A DNA stretch of 64,000 bases from assembly GCF_018131005.1 (NCBI RefSeq), contig NZ_JAFCJK010000016.1, positions 26,574 to 90,573 on the forward strand. The letters run 5' to 3'. This stretch comes from Bradyrhizobium lablabi (GTDB lineage: Bacteria; Pseudomonadota; Alphaproteobacteria; Rhizobiales; Xanthobacteraceae). Position numbers and translations under genes: made by a program. Below the pieces are notes generated by a model. The model ran no database searches. It saw nothing but the letters and a program-made list of their open reading frames with translations, and was not told the origin of the DNA. This document shows, piece by piece, positions 49,901 to 59,046 of this stretch (position 1 is its first letter; the number at the start of each line of letters is the position of its first letter).

Positions 49901-50116
49901 CTCTCAACTCTCGAAGATGCCGACATGCCGCTCGCCGCTTGGCGGGTCTATCGGGCGGGAGCGGAGGTCTGCGAGAGCCTCGCCGAGCCGGCCGAGGCGG
50001 ACAGGTACAGAGCTCGTTTCGAGGACGTCATACGAACCCTTGCCGGGAATTTCGAGCCAGATGACCGATTGCGGTCGTCGCTGCTTGCTGCTCTCGATGT
50101 CCCGAGGGCGCGCTGA
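46979..50116 (+). CDS. Winged-helix/AAA/TPR regulator (OmpR-type DNA-binding domain)
   Basis: A 1045-residue protein with three parts. Residues about 15-105 are an OmpR/Trans_reg_C winged helix (LVVSKDELIQAAWSG, EESNLSVQIAALRKAL, GYRFIGPT). Next is an AAA-type ATPase with GRNGPLATL, Walker A GEAGIGKTSF at about 190 and a Walker B-type VLVIEDMHWSD. The long C-terminal half is TPR-like with many A/L-rich helices. No receiver domain is present. It is probably an ATP-dependent transcription regulator that senses a signal with the TPR half; signal unknown. The start is GTG. Confidence 0.85.
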   Translation: MLNDSRSVLDDGGARATLAIGPFRLDVDTATLYRGNDPLPVGRRAVALLSALAKRQGLVVSKDELIQAAWSGLVVEESNLSVQIAALRKALAVEPGGESWIETLPRRGYRFIGPTTVSSHDSAIDEEKAPPAQGARLANPSPGAAGGRGPEGSIARRSRWLVGRNGPLATLNKVTQRMLAGDRQVVFITGEAGIGKTSFIAMAMEQLSRYRVETLCGFCTERFGTNEAFLPLIDSLATRCRGPDGSAVLEAVRAHAPTWLLQMPGFLDVADRAAFRNEVFGATRERMLREFCDLVEALSVARPWVLVIEDMHWSDFQTVDVLSRFAHGDRKARVLVLATYRVGDSIMGGHPVRRLHQDLEIHGRCSELQLDRLSRTEVEHHLALRFQDGKLASALSGPMFGRTQGQPLFIASLVDYLVNHESIVEIDGAWRLGSGTALSEDVVPKDLINMITHRIDRLSEDEQLLLEAASVAGSDCAAALVAAGLSRDTVETEEVLEGLARKDHTLVSSGVSEWPDGTYSGSYAFHHILYQNVLYQRLTPARRLQIHHRMGERLEQGYAGRTEDIAATLALHFEQSRDLPRALRYLSLAAENSAKRLGHEQATDYLSRALGILDRLGTTDQYGPRTSLLRQRSWARRSAGDLAGSVRDLEEMIVCAADAGQLRHEVNGLLAVSRFCLHADRRMCLHASSEALAKSEALEDDAFKALVQGSSASINLWLKGWQERDAALCEKALRVTADARDHGTLIRRYGIEGILECLRSRYEECRRSGTDGKKLAQEVGDVYIFVLFNVMESTALIHLGQWRRLQRETVAALALAERNANRPAIALCSLTLAWLHVEAMDFHGARDLCECVDQAVLEENPFAFFFQRAVLAKAFVGLNEPQHARQQFDDVMQRLNSDGIMMDYTIYAQLHHCLCEYSLQVGDIGQARTSATKLYEYVAPAPDRNHLAQAHALLTRVALAAGDLEEARVELSRALSTLEDADMPLAAWRVYRAGAEVCESLAEPAEADRYRARFEDVIRTLAGNFEPDDRLRSSLLAALDVPRAR

Positions 50117-50231
50117 GCCAGCCAGAAACGGACTCGCCAATCCCTCAACGAGCAAACAGCATCGGGGGGTACGGCGCTGAGCCCCCGAGATCAAGCGCGC
50201 GGCGCGCCAACCGGGAATCGCCGTGAGCAGA

Positions 50232-51470
50232 TCACCTGCTGCTGAGTCGCTCGCGCAGCTTGCTGACATCCTCGGGTTGGACTGCCGACGCAGCATTTCC
50301 CCACGTATTGCGCACATATGTGAGAACGTCCGCAACCTCGGTGTCATTGAGATTCCAACCGAAGGCGGGCATGGCCGGCGCGGTCGGCGCAGCTGAAGTG
50401 GCGACGGCGCGACTGCCGATCAGCACGGCTCGGATCAGGGATGTGGGATCAACTGACTGGATCAGCGGTGCGCTCGCCAGCCGCGGGAACAGGTTCGGAA
50501 CGCCCGCACCACTGCGACTGTGGCATGCCGCGCACCGGTCCTCGTATATTGCTTGGCCTGCGACCATGCGCGGATTGGCGGCGGCCAGCGCGGTGACTGC
50601 CCTTCCGCTCCGAGGCGCGCGGTCTTTCAAATAGGTTGCGATCGCAAGAAGATCGGCATCGGTCATTTTCGAGGTCGAGTTCGAGACAGCTTCGGCCATT
50701 GGCCCCGATGCAATATCGTAAGAGTTGGCGCCGGTCTTGAGATAGCGGACGATCTCTTCGATGGACCAACTGCCGATGCCAGTACGGGGATCTTCCGTCA
50801 GATCGGGCGCGTACCAGTCCTGTAACAGCGCGCCTTGCAAGGCTTCGCTGCCGCGGTCGCCGCCGGTGATGTTCTTCGGTGTATGACAGGTCCCGCAATG
50901 ACCGAGACCTTCAACCAGATAGGCGCCGCGGTTCCACACATCCGACTTTGATGGATTGGGTTGAAACACACCGGGCTGGAAATTGATCAGATCCCAGGTA
51001 GATGTAGCCGGCCGGCGAACGTTGAACGGAAACCTCAACTGGTTTGGCTGAACCTCGTTGCGCACCGGATCCAGGGAGCGCAGATAGGCCCAGATCGCCG
51101 ACACATCGTCGCGAGTGACCTTGGTGTAGGCGGGATAGGGCATTGCCGGATAGAGGCGGGCGCCACCCCTGCCGATGCCCTCATGCATGGCTCGACGGAA
51201 ATCCTCCTCCGACCAGGCGCCGACACCGGTCGCAACATCCGGGGTGATGTTTGGACCAATTAACGCTCCGAATGGCGTCTCTAGCGCAGCGCCGCCAGCA
51301 AATGGCTTGCCTCCCGGCGCGGTGTGGCAGCTGACACAATCACCCAGCACAGCGAGGTAGCGACCGCGCTCGATCTTCTCGAACGACTGGCCGTCTTCCG
51401 CAGCCCACGCACCGATTGTGCCGGTCATGTAGGCTGCAAGCGCCAGAGTCATCAGATTGCGCATTTTCAT
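50232..51470 (-). CDS. Triheme cytochrome c subunit of membrane-bound dehydrogenase
   Basis: A 412-residue exported protein with a signal peptide ending near GAWAAE. Three heme motifs are present: CVSCH at residues 45-49, CGTCH in the middle and CAACH near the end, in the three-domain layout of the cytochrome subunits of alcohol/gluconate dehydrogenases. It would pass electrons from the GMC subunit to ubiquinone. It follows the flavoprotein on the same strand by 25 bases, so the three genes form an operon. Confidence 0.92.
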   Translation of the reverse strand: MKMRNLMTLALAAYMTGTIGAWAAEDGQSFEKIERGRYLAVLGDCVSCHTAPGGKPFAGGAALETPFGALIGPNITPDVATGVGAWSEEDFRRAMHEGIGRGGARLYPAMPYPAYTKVTRDDVSAIWAYLRSLDPVRNEVQPNQLRFPFNVRRPATSTWDLINFQPGVFQPNPSKSDVWNRGAYLVEGLGHCGTCHTPKNITGGDRGSEALQGALLQDWYAPDLTEDPRTGIGSWSIEEIVRYLKTGANSYDIASGPMAEAVSNSTSKMTDADLLAIATYLKDRAPRSGRAVTALAAANPRMVAGQAIYEDRCAACHSRSGAGVPNLFPRLASAPLIQSVDPTSLIRAVLIGSRAVATSAAPTAPAMPAFGWNLNDTEVADVLTYVRNTWGNAASAVQPEDVSKLRERLSSR

Positions 51471-51495
51471 GCCGATACCTCGCCGGCACTGGCTG

Positions 51496-53262
51496 TCAGA
51501 TCTGTACGAGTGGACCAGGACTCTTCAGGTACTGCTTTACGATCGCGTCTGCCGCCCAATAGGCGAGTGCGCCGACAGTATCAGTGGGGTTATACCCGGC
51601 GTTTTGCGGGAAGGCAGTGGCCCCCATTACGAAAAGGTTGGATACATCCCAGCTCTGCAGATAGCGATTCAACGCGCTGCTCTTGGGATCAGCGCCCATG
51701 ATTGCACCGCCGCAGGTATGTGTCGTCTGATACACCGTAACGTCATAGGGGCCCCTGCGTGGCTTCGTCTCGAACTGCCGCGGCCCCATCTTTTGGACGA
51801 CCTCCGCCAGGCGGCCCGTCAGGTACTGCGACATCTTGAGTTCATTCTCGTGGAAATCGAACGTGATCCGCATGAGCTTGCGGCCAAACCGGTCGGTGTA
51901 AGTTGGATCGAGATCACAGTAGACGTCACGGTAACTGCAGCAGCTGCCATGGGTGACCGCCTCGTAATTGCTTAAATAGTTCTTCGCCACCGCCTCCTTC
52001 CACTCGAGACCCCATCGCGGAGTTCCCTTCGGTGTCCTTGTGGTCTGGAGCGGTCGGCCGTTGGTCTGCACCGCGCCCATGTAGCCGCCACCAACGAAGC
52101 CATGCGGTCCGTGATCGAAATTGTCGCCGTTGAACTCATCGATGCACATCCCGATAGAGCCCGAGGCGATAAACGGATTGAAGATCTTGTCGTCGAAAAA
52201 GGCGTCCACACTGGATGTGACCTGATAGGAATAGTTGCGACCAATCACGCCCTCGTTGGCGCGCGGATCGTATGGCTTGCCGATTCCGGAGACCAGAAGC
52301 AGATGCACGTTGAACAGCTGGAAGGCGCAGAGGAGCACGAGGTCGGCCGGCTGCTCCCACTCATTGCCACTGGTATCGACATAGGTGACGCCGGTGGCGC
52401 GTTTTCCTGAGCCATCGAGGTTGATCTTCAACACCTCGCACTGGGTGCGGGCCTCGAAGTTGGGTTGGCGGACGAGTGCCGGCAGGATCGTGGTCTGCGG
52501 GCTGGCTTTCGAGTAGTTGCCACAACCGAACCATTCGCAAAACCCGCAATAAGTGCACGGCCCGAGAGTGATTCCGAGCGGATTGGTGTATGCCTGCGAC
52601 AGATTTCCGGATGGCTGCGGGAATGGCTTGTAGCCCATGTCTTTGGCTGCCTGCGCGAATAGCGTAGGTCCGTAGGGCTGCTTCTGCGGCGGCGTCGGAT
52701 ACTCCCGTGCGCGGGCACCCTCGAAGGGATTGCCGCCCGTCTGTATCTGGCCCTTGATGTTGCCGGCCTTGCCCGATGTGCCGCAGAGATACTCGAACTT
52801 GTCGTAGTAAGGCTCGAGTTCGTCATAGGTGATGCCCCAGTCCTGGATCGTCATGTCCCCGGGCAGGAATTTTTCACCGTAGCGCTCGGTGAGATGCGTT
52901 TTCATCTGGAAATCGCTCGGCAGAAACCGCCAAGTCTCCGCGTTCCAGTGTACGCCCCCGCCGCCGACGCCATTCGGTGGCATGAAGGATCCCCAGCTGC
53001 GGATCGGCAGGGCCGTCTCGCTGGCCCTATTGCGGAACGTCATCGTTAGCTGTGCGGGTCGAAGGAACAGGTCGTGGCGGATGTGGTAGCGCAACTCGTC
53101 TTGGGCATACGCGGGCGGGAAATCGGTGGCCGTGTCGCGCCAGGGACCACGCTCAATCGCCACTATATTCAGCCCGCTTCGAGCTAGTTCGTGTGCCAGG
53201 ATCGAACCGGTCCATCCCAGGCCCACAATCAGGACGTCGGTTGCTGGCAGCTTGCGTGCCAT
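51496..53262 (-). CDS. GMC-family flavoprotein dehydrogenase subunit
   Basis: A 588-residue FAD enzyme. VLIVGLGWTGSILAHELARSG is the dinucleotide-binding GxGxxG-type region at the N-terminus. The middle has a Cys-rich segment (CTYCGFCEWFGCG), and the C-terminus carries THTCGGAIMG and NPTDTVGALAYWAAD, typical of the GMC C-domain in gluconate 2-dehydrogenase and related enzymes. It oxidises a sugar or polyol in the periplasm. The start ATG at 53262 has AAAGGGG upstream. The substrate is not predictable. Confidence 0.9.
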   Translation of the reverse strand: MARKLPATDVLIVGLGWTGSILAHELARSGLNIVAIERGPWRDTATDFPPAYAQDELRYHIRHDLFLRPAQLTMTFRNRASETALPIRSWGSFMPPNGVGGGGVHWNAETWRFLPSDFQMKTHLTERYGEKFLPGDMTIQDWGITYDELEPYYDKFEYLCGTSGKAGNIKGQIQTGGNPFEGARAREYPTPPQKQPYGPTLFAQAAKDMGYKPFPQPSGNLSQAYTNPLGITLGPCTYCGFCEWFGCGNYSKASPQTTILPALVRQPNFEARTQCEVLKINLDGSGKRATGVTYVDTSGNEWEQPADLVLLCAFQLFNVHLLLVSGIGKPYDPRANEGVIGRNYSYQVTSSVDAFFDDKIFNPFIASGSIGMCIDEFNGDNFDHGPHGFVGGGYMGAVQTNGRPLQTTRTPKGTPRWGLEWKEAVAKNYLSNYEAVTHGSCCSYRDVYCDLDPTYTDRFGRKLMRITFDFHENELKMSQYLTGRLAEVVQKMGPRQFETKPRRGPYDVTVYQTTHTCGGAIMGADPKSSALNRYLQSWDVSNLFVMGATAFPQNAGYNPTDTVGALAYWAADAIVKQYLKSPGPLVQI

Positions 53263-53302
53263 GATCGCCCCTTTGTTACCGATTAGCCTTTGGTTACGAA
53301 GT

Positions 53303-54061
53303 TCATTGAGCTTTCCGAACCCACTCTGGTCGGCCAGTGATGCCAACCGGAGGCAGGGGATAGCGTTCGTTATGCCGGTCGACCCAGTCCCGGTAGTCGT
53401 AGCGCGCGCCGGGATATCCGATCATCTTCCAGCCGACCATGTTGCGGTTACCACCGTATACGGGGTCCGCGAAAAATCCCTCCTGCGTGTTCTGCAGCAG
53501 CAGCTCGAAGAACGCGCGGCCACTTGTGCCTTCCAGATGAACCTGGCCCTTTTCCAGCCCTGAAAGCAGTTTGTCCTTGTCATTGTCGGGAATCTGCGTG
53601 AAGGACCTTCCCGCGTACGTAGCGCGGCAATACTTGTCGAGCGCAGCCAGCGCTTCCCGATATCGTACCGCCGGGGTTAACGGAGACTGATTGCCTTGTT
53701 GTGGCGTTCCGTCAGCAAAGGGCCCGCGCATATATAGTTCTTCGGCGGTGCCATATGGTCCCGCAAGTTGTCTGTCAATGAAGACCGCACAGCCCGCATC
53801 CTTGCCTCCTGGCGTCTGCGGGTCCGGTGGGATCAATCGGTCGACGAGCGCCTCGACGGTAGCGCCCTCTTCCGCAGTGAAGTACGTCCATGGCCCGGGT
53901 GTCGCTTCAGTAGGTGGACTGCCCGCATTTTGCTCCCATGGCAAGCTGTCTTGGACAACGCGTGCCAAGACGGCGTGGGTGGAAAATAACAATGTCGTAG
54001 CAGTGGTCAGCATTAGCTCACGGCGGCGAATGCCCGGCCGGGCTTGCGGAGGACGGGGCAT
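53303..54061 (-). CDS. Gluconate 2-dehydrogenase subunit 3-family protein (Tat)
   Basis: A 252-residue protein with a twin-arginine-like start (IRRRELMLTTATTLLF), so it should be exported by Tat with the flavoprotein. The mature part has PWTYFTAEEGATVEALVDRLIPPDPQTPGGKDAG, residues about 55-88, and the family mark of subunit 3 proteins. Start: ATG at 54061 is preceded by GGGAGCGGT; ATG at 54112 has GGAG too and would give a longer N-terminus. It is first in the operon with the flavoprotein and cytochrome. Confidence 0.88.
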   Translation of the reverse strand: MPRPPQARPGIRRRELMLTTATTLLFSTHAVLARVVQDSLPWEQNAGSPPTEATPGPWTYFTAEEGATVEALVDRLIPPDPQTPGGKDAGCAVFIDRQLAGPYGTAEELYMRGPFADGTPQQGNQSPLTPAVRYREALAALDKYCRATYAGRSFTQIPDNDKDKLLSGLEKGQVHLEGTSGRAFFELLLQNTQEGFFADPVYGGNRNMVGWKMIGYPGARYDYRDWVDRHNERYPLPPVGITGRPEWVRKAQ

Positions 54062-54552
54062 ACCGCTCCCGACATCATCGGGTGAGTTGAGCTGGAGTTT
54101 ATTGATGATCATTGGGCTCCTCGATCTCAAAGGAAACACCGCTGACGTATTGCGACGTTAGCACGCCTCGGATTTTGAGTATAGAGCGTCGTCTCGAGTC
54201 AGCATCGGTCGTGCCTGTGGAGGTCCTGGTCGGGCCGCTGCTGAACCTTCTCCAGCACAGCGTCTCGCTTTGAATGAAGCAAATCTGTTGCAAGCTTACG
54301 AGCTAATGCGGCGGCGACCGGCCCACACGCCGACATGCGGCATCGCTCGCAGCTACGCGGCATAATTGCCGAAAAGTTTTCGATCAAGCGCGCGCCATCA
54401 TTCCTGCACTCGCACCTGCAGCCTCTATCACCAGCAAAAACGACAAATTGGTAGCATGCGAGAGAAGGTCTACCCCGTCGTAGCTCTATTATCTTCGACG
54501 CGATAGAGCACGGCGCCGGCTTTGCCGCGTCGGACACTGAAGGAAAGACGTC
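54062..54552. other. Intergenic region before transporter gene
   Basis: About 490 bases with divergent promoters expected. Open frames on the minus strand lack start sites and motifs. I see nothing else. Confidence 0.5.
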
Positions 54553-55530
54553 ATGACGCTCCGTCAAAGGACGCGGTTCTACGAGCAAGCCAGTTTCATC
54601 GGGACGCTGGTGGCATCCACGTTCCTGATGGGATCGAGCTTTGTCGCGGGCAAAATCCTGCTGCAAGGCGGGTTCTCACCGATGATCCTCGTCGGTTGGC
54701 GCTTTCTGATTGCGGCACTGGCAGCTCTTCCAGCGCTCTACCTCGACAGCGATCGTCCGCTGCGCGCGTTGTGTCCGCCCTCGCTTTCGGCGCGCGATGC
54801 TGGCGTGATCGCCCTGATCGGGCTGTTGCAGACGGCGGCTGTTATGGGGCTGCTCTTTCTTGCAATGAAAACGATCTCGGCGTCGACGGCGGCGATCCTG
54901 CTGTTCACCAACCCGATCTGGGTCGCCGTATTGGGCTTCGCGTTCCTCGGAGAGTCGCTGCGCGGGGCGCGCATCCTGGGGTTGGTGCTCGGCGTAGTGG
55001 GTGTAGCTTTGGCGATCGGTCCCAGCGCTGACATGCTCAACAGTTTCGCGACGGTGCGCGGTGAGGCCATCGGTATCGCTTCGGCACTTTGCTGGGCGAC
55101 GGCGACCATCATCAACAAGAAGGCCAACCTGCCGATCGGCTCATGGGCATTGAGCTTCTGGCAGATGCTTATCGGTGCGATCGCCATTCTTGCGGTCGCC
55201 TACGCGCTTGGCGAACGGTGGCCAGCTCATGTTACGATCTCCCAGTGGAGCTGGTTCATTTGGCTGTCAATTCCTGCATCTACGGGCTCGTTTGGTCTTT
55301 GGTTCGTGGCGCTCTCGAAGGGTGGAGCTACACGCACCAGTGGCTATCTCTTCCTTGCGCCGTTGTTCACGGTGATACTTTCGTTCGTGATCATGGGGTC
55401 GACACTGACTTGGCTGCAGCTGGGAGGAGGGGTAACGATCGGTCTCGCCCTGTGGCTGGTCAATCGCGAGATCCCCGCCAAGACCGCCCGCGAACGGAAG
55501 TCCCAAGTTCTGGCCGAAGGTGAACCGTAG
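54553..55530 (+). CDS. DMT-superfamily (EamA) transporter
   Basis: A 325-residue inner-membrane protein with about 10 hydrophobic segments in two repeats of five (EamA). The first repeat has STFLMGSSFVAGKILLQGGFSP and the second ALCWATATIINKKAN, with conserved P/G at helix ends. Family members export metabolites and amino acids. AGGAAAG lies just before the ATG. The substrate is unknown. Confidence 0.87.
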   Translation: MTLRQRTRFYEQASFIGTLVASTFLMGSSFVAGKILLQGGFSPMILVGWRFLIAALAALPALYLDSDRPLRALCPPSLSARDAGVIALIGLLQTAAVMGLLFLAMKTISASTAAILLFTNPIWVAVLGFAFLGESLRGARILGLVLGVVGVALAIGPSADMLNSFATVRGEAIGIASALCWATATIINKKANLPIGSWALSFWQMLIGAIAILAVAYALGERWPAHVTISQWSWFIWLSIPASTGSFGLWFVALSKGGATRTSGYLFLAPLFTVILSFVIMGSTLTWLQLGGGVTIGLALWLVNREIPAKTARERKSQVLAEGEP

Positions 55531-55777
55531 GCGCAGCAGTGCCGCTTCTGCCTGCCCGCCGCTTCTCGCCCTTCAGACCGCGCCTAACATAGATCCCGAC
55601 TTTCGATACGTGTCCGCGAGGTTGGAGCCGTAGCTCGCTAAGCCGCTTGAGGCAGGAAACTCGCGCAACTGAATGGCCCCGAGCAGTGGAAATTCCGGCC
55701 ATTCTGGTGACGATCCTGTCGTGCCGCGACAGAAAGTACGGCTCAGCGCCGGATCAGCCTTACACCCGCTCTTCCGC

Positions 55778-56566
55778 TCAGCGCTTTGTTACCGGATCCG
55801 ATATGATCTGCAGCAGCGGTTCCGGCGTGACCGCGATCTGTCCGACAAACGGCCGATCATGTGCGGCAATGAGCAACACCGAGGCGGACACGCCGGTCGC
55901 AAACAGCCCGATCGCAAGCAGCGATGCAAGCCGATCATCGCAGTGAACCAGCGCGATCGCCAACAAGGCGCAGATTGCCTGCAAATAGAGGCTTGACCAT
56001 TTCACGGCGTTGACTTCCGCCCGGCTCACAATGATCCGTTGTCTGCGCGCATCGAGCGCGGCCTCGAGCGCGCTTGTGATCTCACGCTGCGCCGTTTGCT
56101 GCCCCGGGTTGACGACGGGGAACGAGAGAACGAGCTGCAGCGCCTCCTGAATGGGGTGTGGGGTTACGCTGAGCGATGCGGTCCGGTGCGCCATCATGTG
56201 CCATTCCACGGTCGCGGTTTCATGGGCGTAGGTTCTAATCAGCTCGTGCAATTTGGCTTCCGGCTCGCCTGGAAAACTCGCTGCGAGGACGAGCGCGGTT
56301 CTCAACGCGCTGGCCTCGTGGCTCACCGCTGCGCTAGCACGGTCATTGTCGCTCCAGACCTGCGCAGCAGTGAACGCGACGAACAGGCCGAAAATTATGC
56401 CGAGCGGGGGCAGCATGCCCGGAGAAACGGCCTTGAACGATTTGGCGCGTCCGCTTCGCGCCAGCGCCGCAATGCCGGCATGGATCGCTAATGCAAGCAG
56501 ATAGGTAAAGCCAAAAACGAGCAGTGCCATCCACGGCACTGGCAGTTCATGGAACCAGTCGCTCAT
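55778..56566 (-). CDS. DUF4239-family membrane protein
   Basis: A 262-residue membrane protein. Two hydrophobic segments are at the N-terminus (WMALLVFGFTYLLALAIHAG and MLPPLGIIFGLFVAFTAAQVW) and two at the C-terminus. The middle has a cytosolic helical region with SDNDRASAAVSHEASALRTAL. This is the DUF4239 (bestrophin-like) layout, a family of unknown function. GGGGCAACG precedes the ATG. Confidence 0.82.
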   Translation of the reverse strand: MSDWFHELPVPWMALLVFGFTYLLALAIHAGIAALARSGRAKSFKAVSPGMLPPLGIIFGLFVAFTAAQVWSDNDRASAAVSHEASALRTALVLAASFPGEPEAKLHELIRTYAHETATVEWHMMAHRTASLSVTPHPIQEALQLVLSFPVVNPGQQTAQREITSALEAALDARRQRIIVSRAEVNAVKWSSLYLQAICALLAIALVHCDDRLASLLAIGLFATGVSASVLLIAAHDRPFVGQIAVTPEPLLQIISDPVTKR

Positions 56567-56816
56567 CGTTGCCCCGTTTCGTGGCCTGAGCCAGCTTCGA
56601 ATTCCCTCTCAGCCGTTTCGGCCTCGAAGAGGCCGGTCTGGCTTGCGAACGAAGCTTGCCAGCGAACGAGGACCTTCCTGCGCGCTTGAACGCGGCGCTG
56701 ACCCGTTGCTGCCTTCAGCCGACCGGTCCTCAAACCATCAGCGAAGCAAAGAGGGCCCGTAGTGCCTGGCAGTTCGGGCCCATAGCTTCAGCACTTGTGC
56801 GGCAAAGGGGGTTATC

Positions 56817-57020
56817 TCAATCGCTTGTAAAAACGAATGTCATGTCGCGGAACTTTAGCTCCGGAAGATCCCTGGCGTTCTGTTGCATCTGAAAAACGTC
56901 GAGGCTTGAAGTCTGAAGTGAGGGGACCGCCTCTGCGGGCGAAGCACCAAAGAGGGCCAGTTTCAAGCCGACACCGGCAATGATAACGGCGACGAGGGTG
57001 ATAATGGAATATGCACGCAT
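56817..57020 (-). CDS. Small membrane-anchored hypothetical protein
   Basis: A 67-residue protein with AAGGAG about 7 bases before the ATG at 57020. One hydrophobic segment (ITLVAVIIAGVGLKLALF) anchors it, then AEAVPSLQTSSLDVFQMQQNARDLPELKF continues to the end. It resembles small conserved proteins of rhizobia. Function unknown. A longer in-frame extension to 57176 is unlikely given the strong site. Confidence 0.65.
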   Translation of the reverse strand: MRAYSIITLVAVIIAGVGLKLALFGASPAEAVPSLQTSSLDVFQMQQNARDLPELKFRDMTFVFTSD

Positions 57021-57272
57021 ACACCGCTCCTTCGTTGCGAATGCAGTGGAGGTTCCAATGGCTCCACTGCGGAACATCGACAGGGTGAGCCTGTTCTGTT
57101 TCTGGTTAATTTCGCGGGCCATCTGAATGGTTTCGCCGACCAGCAGTTTGACTGCGTCGATGAAGGAAGCCGACATTGGACGAGGTCCGCCTTGGGCCGA
57201 TGCTATCGAGAAAGGGCTTGAGGAGCCGAACGAACGATGATTCCCGCTTAGGAGGCGGCAGGAGAATCGGAG

Positions 57273-57545
57273 ATGATGGGACGGCAGGACGGAGATCAGG
57301 GGGCAGCTCTTTTACGAGTTTAGCCTCGACGAGATGATGCCGACTGACCACCTGCTGCGACGGATCAATGTGTTTGCGACGGCGATTCTGCTGATTGCAC
57401 CACCAGTTGAAGCCGTTTTGGATCGGGATCGGTCAGCCCCTCTGTCTATCCCGAACTGATGATCCGGATGCTCCTGATTGGTTACTATGGCATTCGTCAT
57501 GAGCGGCAGCTGTGGTCAGGAAGTGGCGCTGCACCTTGCTTGAGT
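57273..57545 (+). pseudogene. Degraded IS1182-family transposase fragment
   Basis: Two reading frames together give the N-terminus of an IS1182-type transposase: MMGRQDGDQG at 57273-57302, then after a one-base insertion QLFYEFSLDEMMPTDHLLRRINVFATA from 57304, and later SVYPELMIRMLLIGYYGIRHERQLW near 57440-57515 in a third frame. These match the conserved N-terminal block of that family. No catalytic domain or terminal repeats are present. It is a relic of transposition. Confidence 0.75.
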
Positions 57546-57583
57546 GGCGGATGACGCATTCGGCTGACTAATCCTACTGCAAG

Positions 57584-58381
57584 TTAGGTCTTGCCATCGG
57601 CCGCAAGGCGCAGGAACTGCCGCCTCATCGCATTGACTTTGGCCAGATAGGCCGCAACGAGGTGATCGCCGCAGCGCTGGCCGGCCATCAGCTGAAAATT
57701 ACGGCGTGCGAAAGCTGTGGCGGGACCCGCGCCGCAGAGATGGATGAAGGCAGCGAGATCCTGCTTCTGTTGCGGGCTTGCCGTCACATCGCTCGCGCGG
57801 GCAAGAACCGCCGCGACATTGCGGTCAAGATACACGGACGCCAGCTCGATGGCATGGCTGGGGATCGCGCGTATATAGAGGCTGGTGAACCCGCAGCCGG
57901 CATCCACGACCGTATTGCCTCGGATGCAGGACCGCGCAGCCTCGGCGTAGGCCCCATCCGTCATCTGGTAGAGGCCCACGGCGCTGGAGGCAGGCTGGTA
58001 AACCGCGAGCGGATTGAAGCTTAATTGCCAGCGCCAATAGGTGCGCGCCACCGGGTTGCCGGTGCTCTCGACCTGCGCCAGCGCGGCCAGCAATTCGGGC
58101 GTGATCGTGTTGGTGGAATAGGCGTGGAAGAGCGGACCGTATTGCCGCCACGTCTCGGCCGGCTCCTTGTCGCGCCCGTTGCCAACGAAGATAAAAAGCT
58201 CGGTCGGCTTGTGGATCACGTGATAGACGAGGTTTACCAGCGCGGCGACCACAAGCAGGATCGCCACGACGCCGACGATCCGAACCGCCCGCGGTGCTCT
58301 CGCGAGTTTCCCTTGCGCCCAACGCACGCTCCGCCGCCAGCGGCGAACACGACGGAGGAAGTCCTTGCTTTTTCTTGGCAT
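57584..58381 (-). CDS. Lytic transglycosylase-like protein
   Basis: A 265-residue protein with an N-terminal TM anchor (AVRIVGVVAILLVVAALVNLVYHV) and an SLT-like domain: LLAALAQVESTGNPVA with the catalytic Glu, then SAVGLYQMTDGAYAEA. These enzymes cleave peptidoglycan, often to help assembly of envelope machines. It could help insert export or secretion complexes. The N-terminus is very basic. It lies beside the transposase remnant. Confidence 0.85.
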   Translation of the reverse strand: MPRKSKDFLRRVRRWRRSVRWAQGKLARAPRAVRIVGVVAILLVVAALVNLVYHVIHKPTELFIFVGNGRDKEPAETWRQYGPLFHAYSTNTITPELLAALAQVESTGNPVARTYWRWQLSFNPLAVYQPASSAVGLYQMTDGAYAEAARSCIRGNTVVDAGCGFTSLYIRAIPSHAIELASVYLDRNVAAVLARASDVTASPQQKQDLAAFIHLCGAGPATAFARRNFQLMAGQRCGDHLVAAYLAKVNAMRRQFLRLAADGKT

Positions 58382-58710
58382 GCGTCTTGGGAAAGGAGGG
58401 ATGGGGGCAGCGCGGCGACGACACGGGAATCGTTAGCCTGTTGTGCCGGCTGGCCCGTGCGTCGGCAAGCGACGGCATGTCGGAACGGTTAAGCGCGAGT
58501 AAGGGATTAATGAATTTTCGAGAGCCGCTTGGGAAGCGGTTAGATCGTTCAACGGCGGCCACCTCGCTTCAGGGGCCCGAGTGAGATAGGGGGACGGTTT
58601 GGAGGATTCTGGTCGGGCTGAAGCTTGGGACTTTGCACCATTAAAAATAGCTTGAGGCTCCCTGCGGTTTTGGTAAGCCACAAGCCCTTTGCATAGTAGG
58701 AGAGTGGAAC
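58382..58710. other. Intergenic region
   Basis: About 330 bases between the lytic transglycosylase start and the small gene at 58711. No gene, hairpin or repeat was identified. Confidence 0.5.
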
Positions 58711-58890
58711 TTGAAGAAAAGCAAAAAGCCTGTTCGTCGCGAATGGACCGCAACTGATCTACGCGCCTTGAAGAAACATTCGAGGGATCGCACGCCTGTC
58801 GCAAAGGTTTCAAAAGAATTGAAGCGAACCATTGGCGCGCTTCGCGCAAAGGCGTTTCAGTTGGGAATAGGTCTCGGCCATCAGCGATAG
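58711..58890 (+). CDS. Small basic SANT/Myb-like hypothetical protein (59 residues)
   Basis: A TTG-start gene with GGAG 9 bases upstream. The product is basic and helical: MKKSKKPVRREWTATDLRAL, then KKHSRDRTPVAKVSKELKRTIGALRAKA. The pattern W-T-x-x-D-L-R-x-L plus a helix-turn-helix-like second half is a known small family in rhizobia. It may bind DNA; function unknown. Confidence 0.68.
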   Translation: MKKSKKPVRREWTATDLRALKKHSRDRTPVAKVSKELKRTIGALRAKAFQLGIGLGHQR

Positions 58891-59046
58891 TCGAATCAAG
58901 TAAGACTTAAAGCGGGCTCGAGAATTCGCTGGGCTCGCCCTCATGGGACCGGATTTCCGATCGGTGCGCAACTCCATCATTTCGGAGATGCGTCCGCCGG
59001 CGTCGATCAATGGAGAAATGCAAGCCAAATAACCCAGCGCCGCAGT

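Noticed and set aside
54199..54666. 155-residue minus-strand open frame
   Set aside because: It overlaps the start of the transporter gene antisense and has no start site or known motif.
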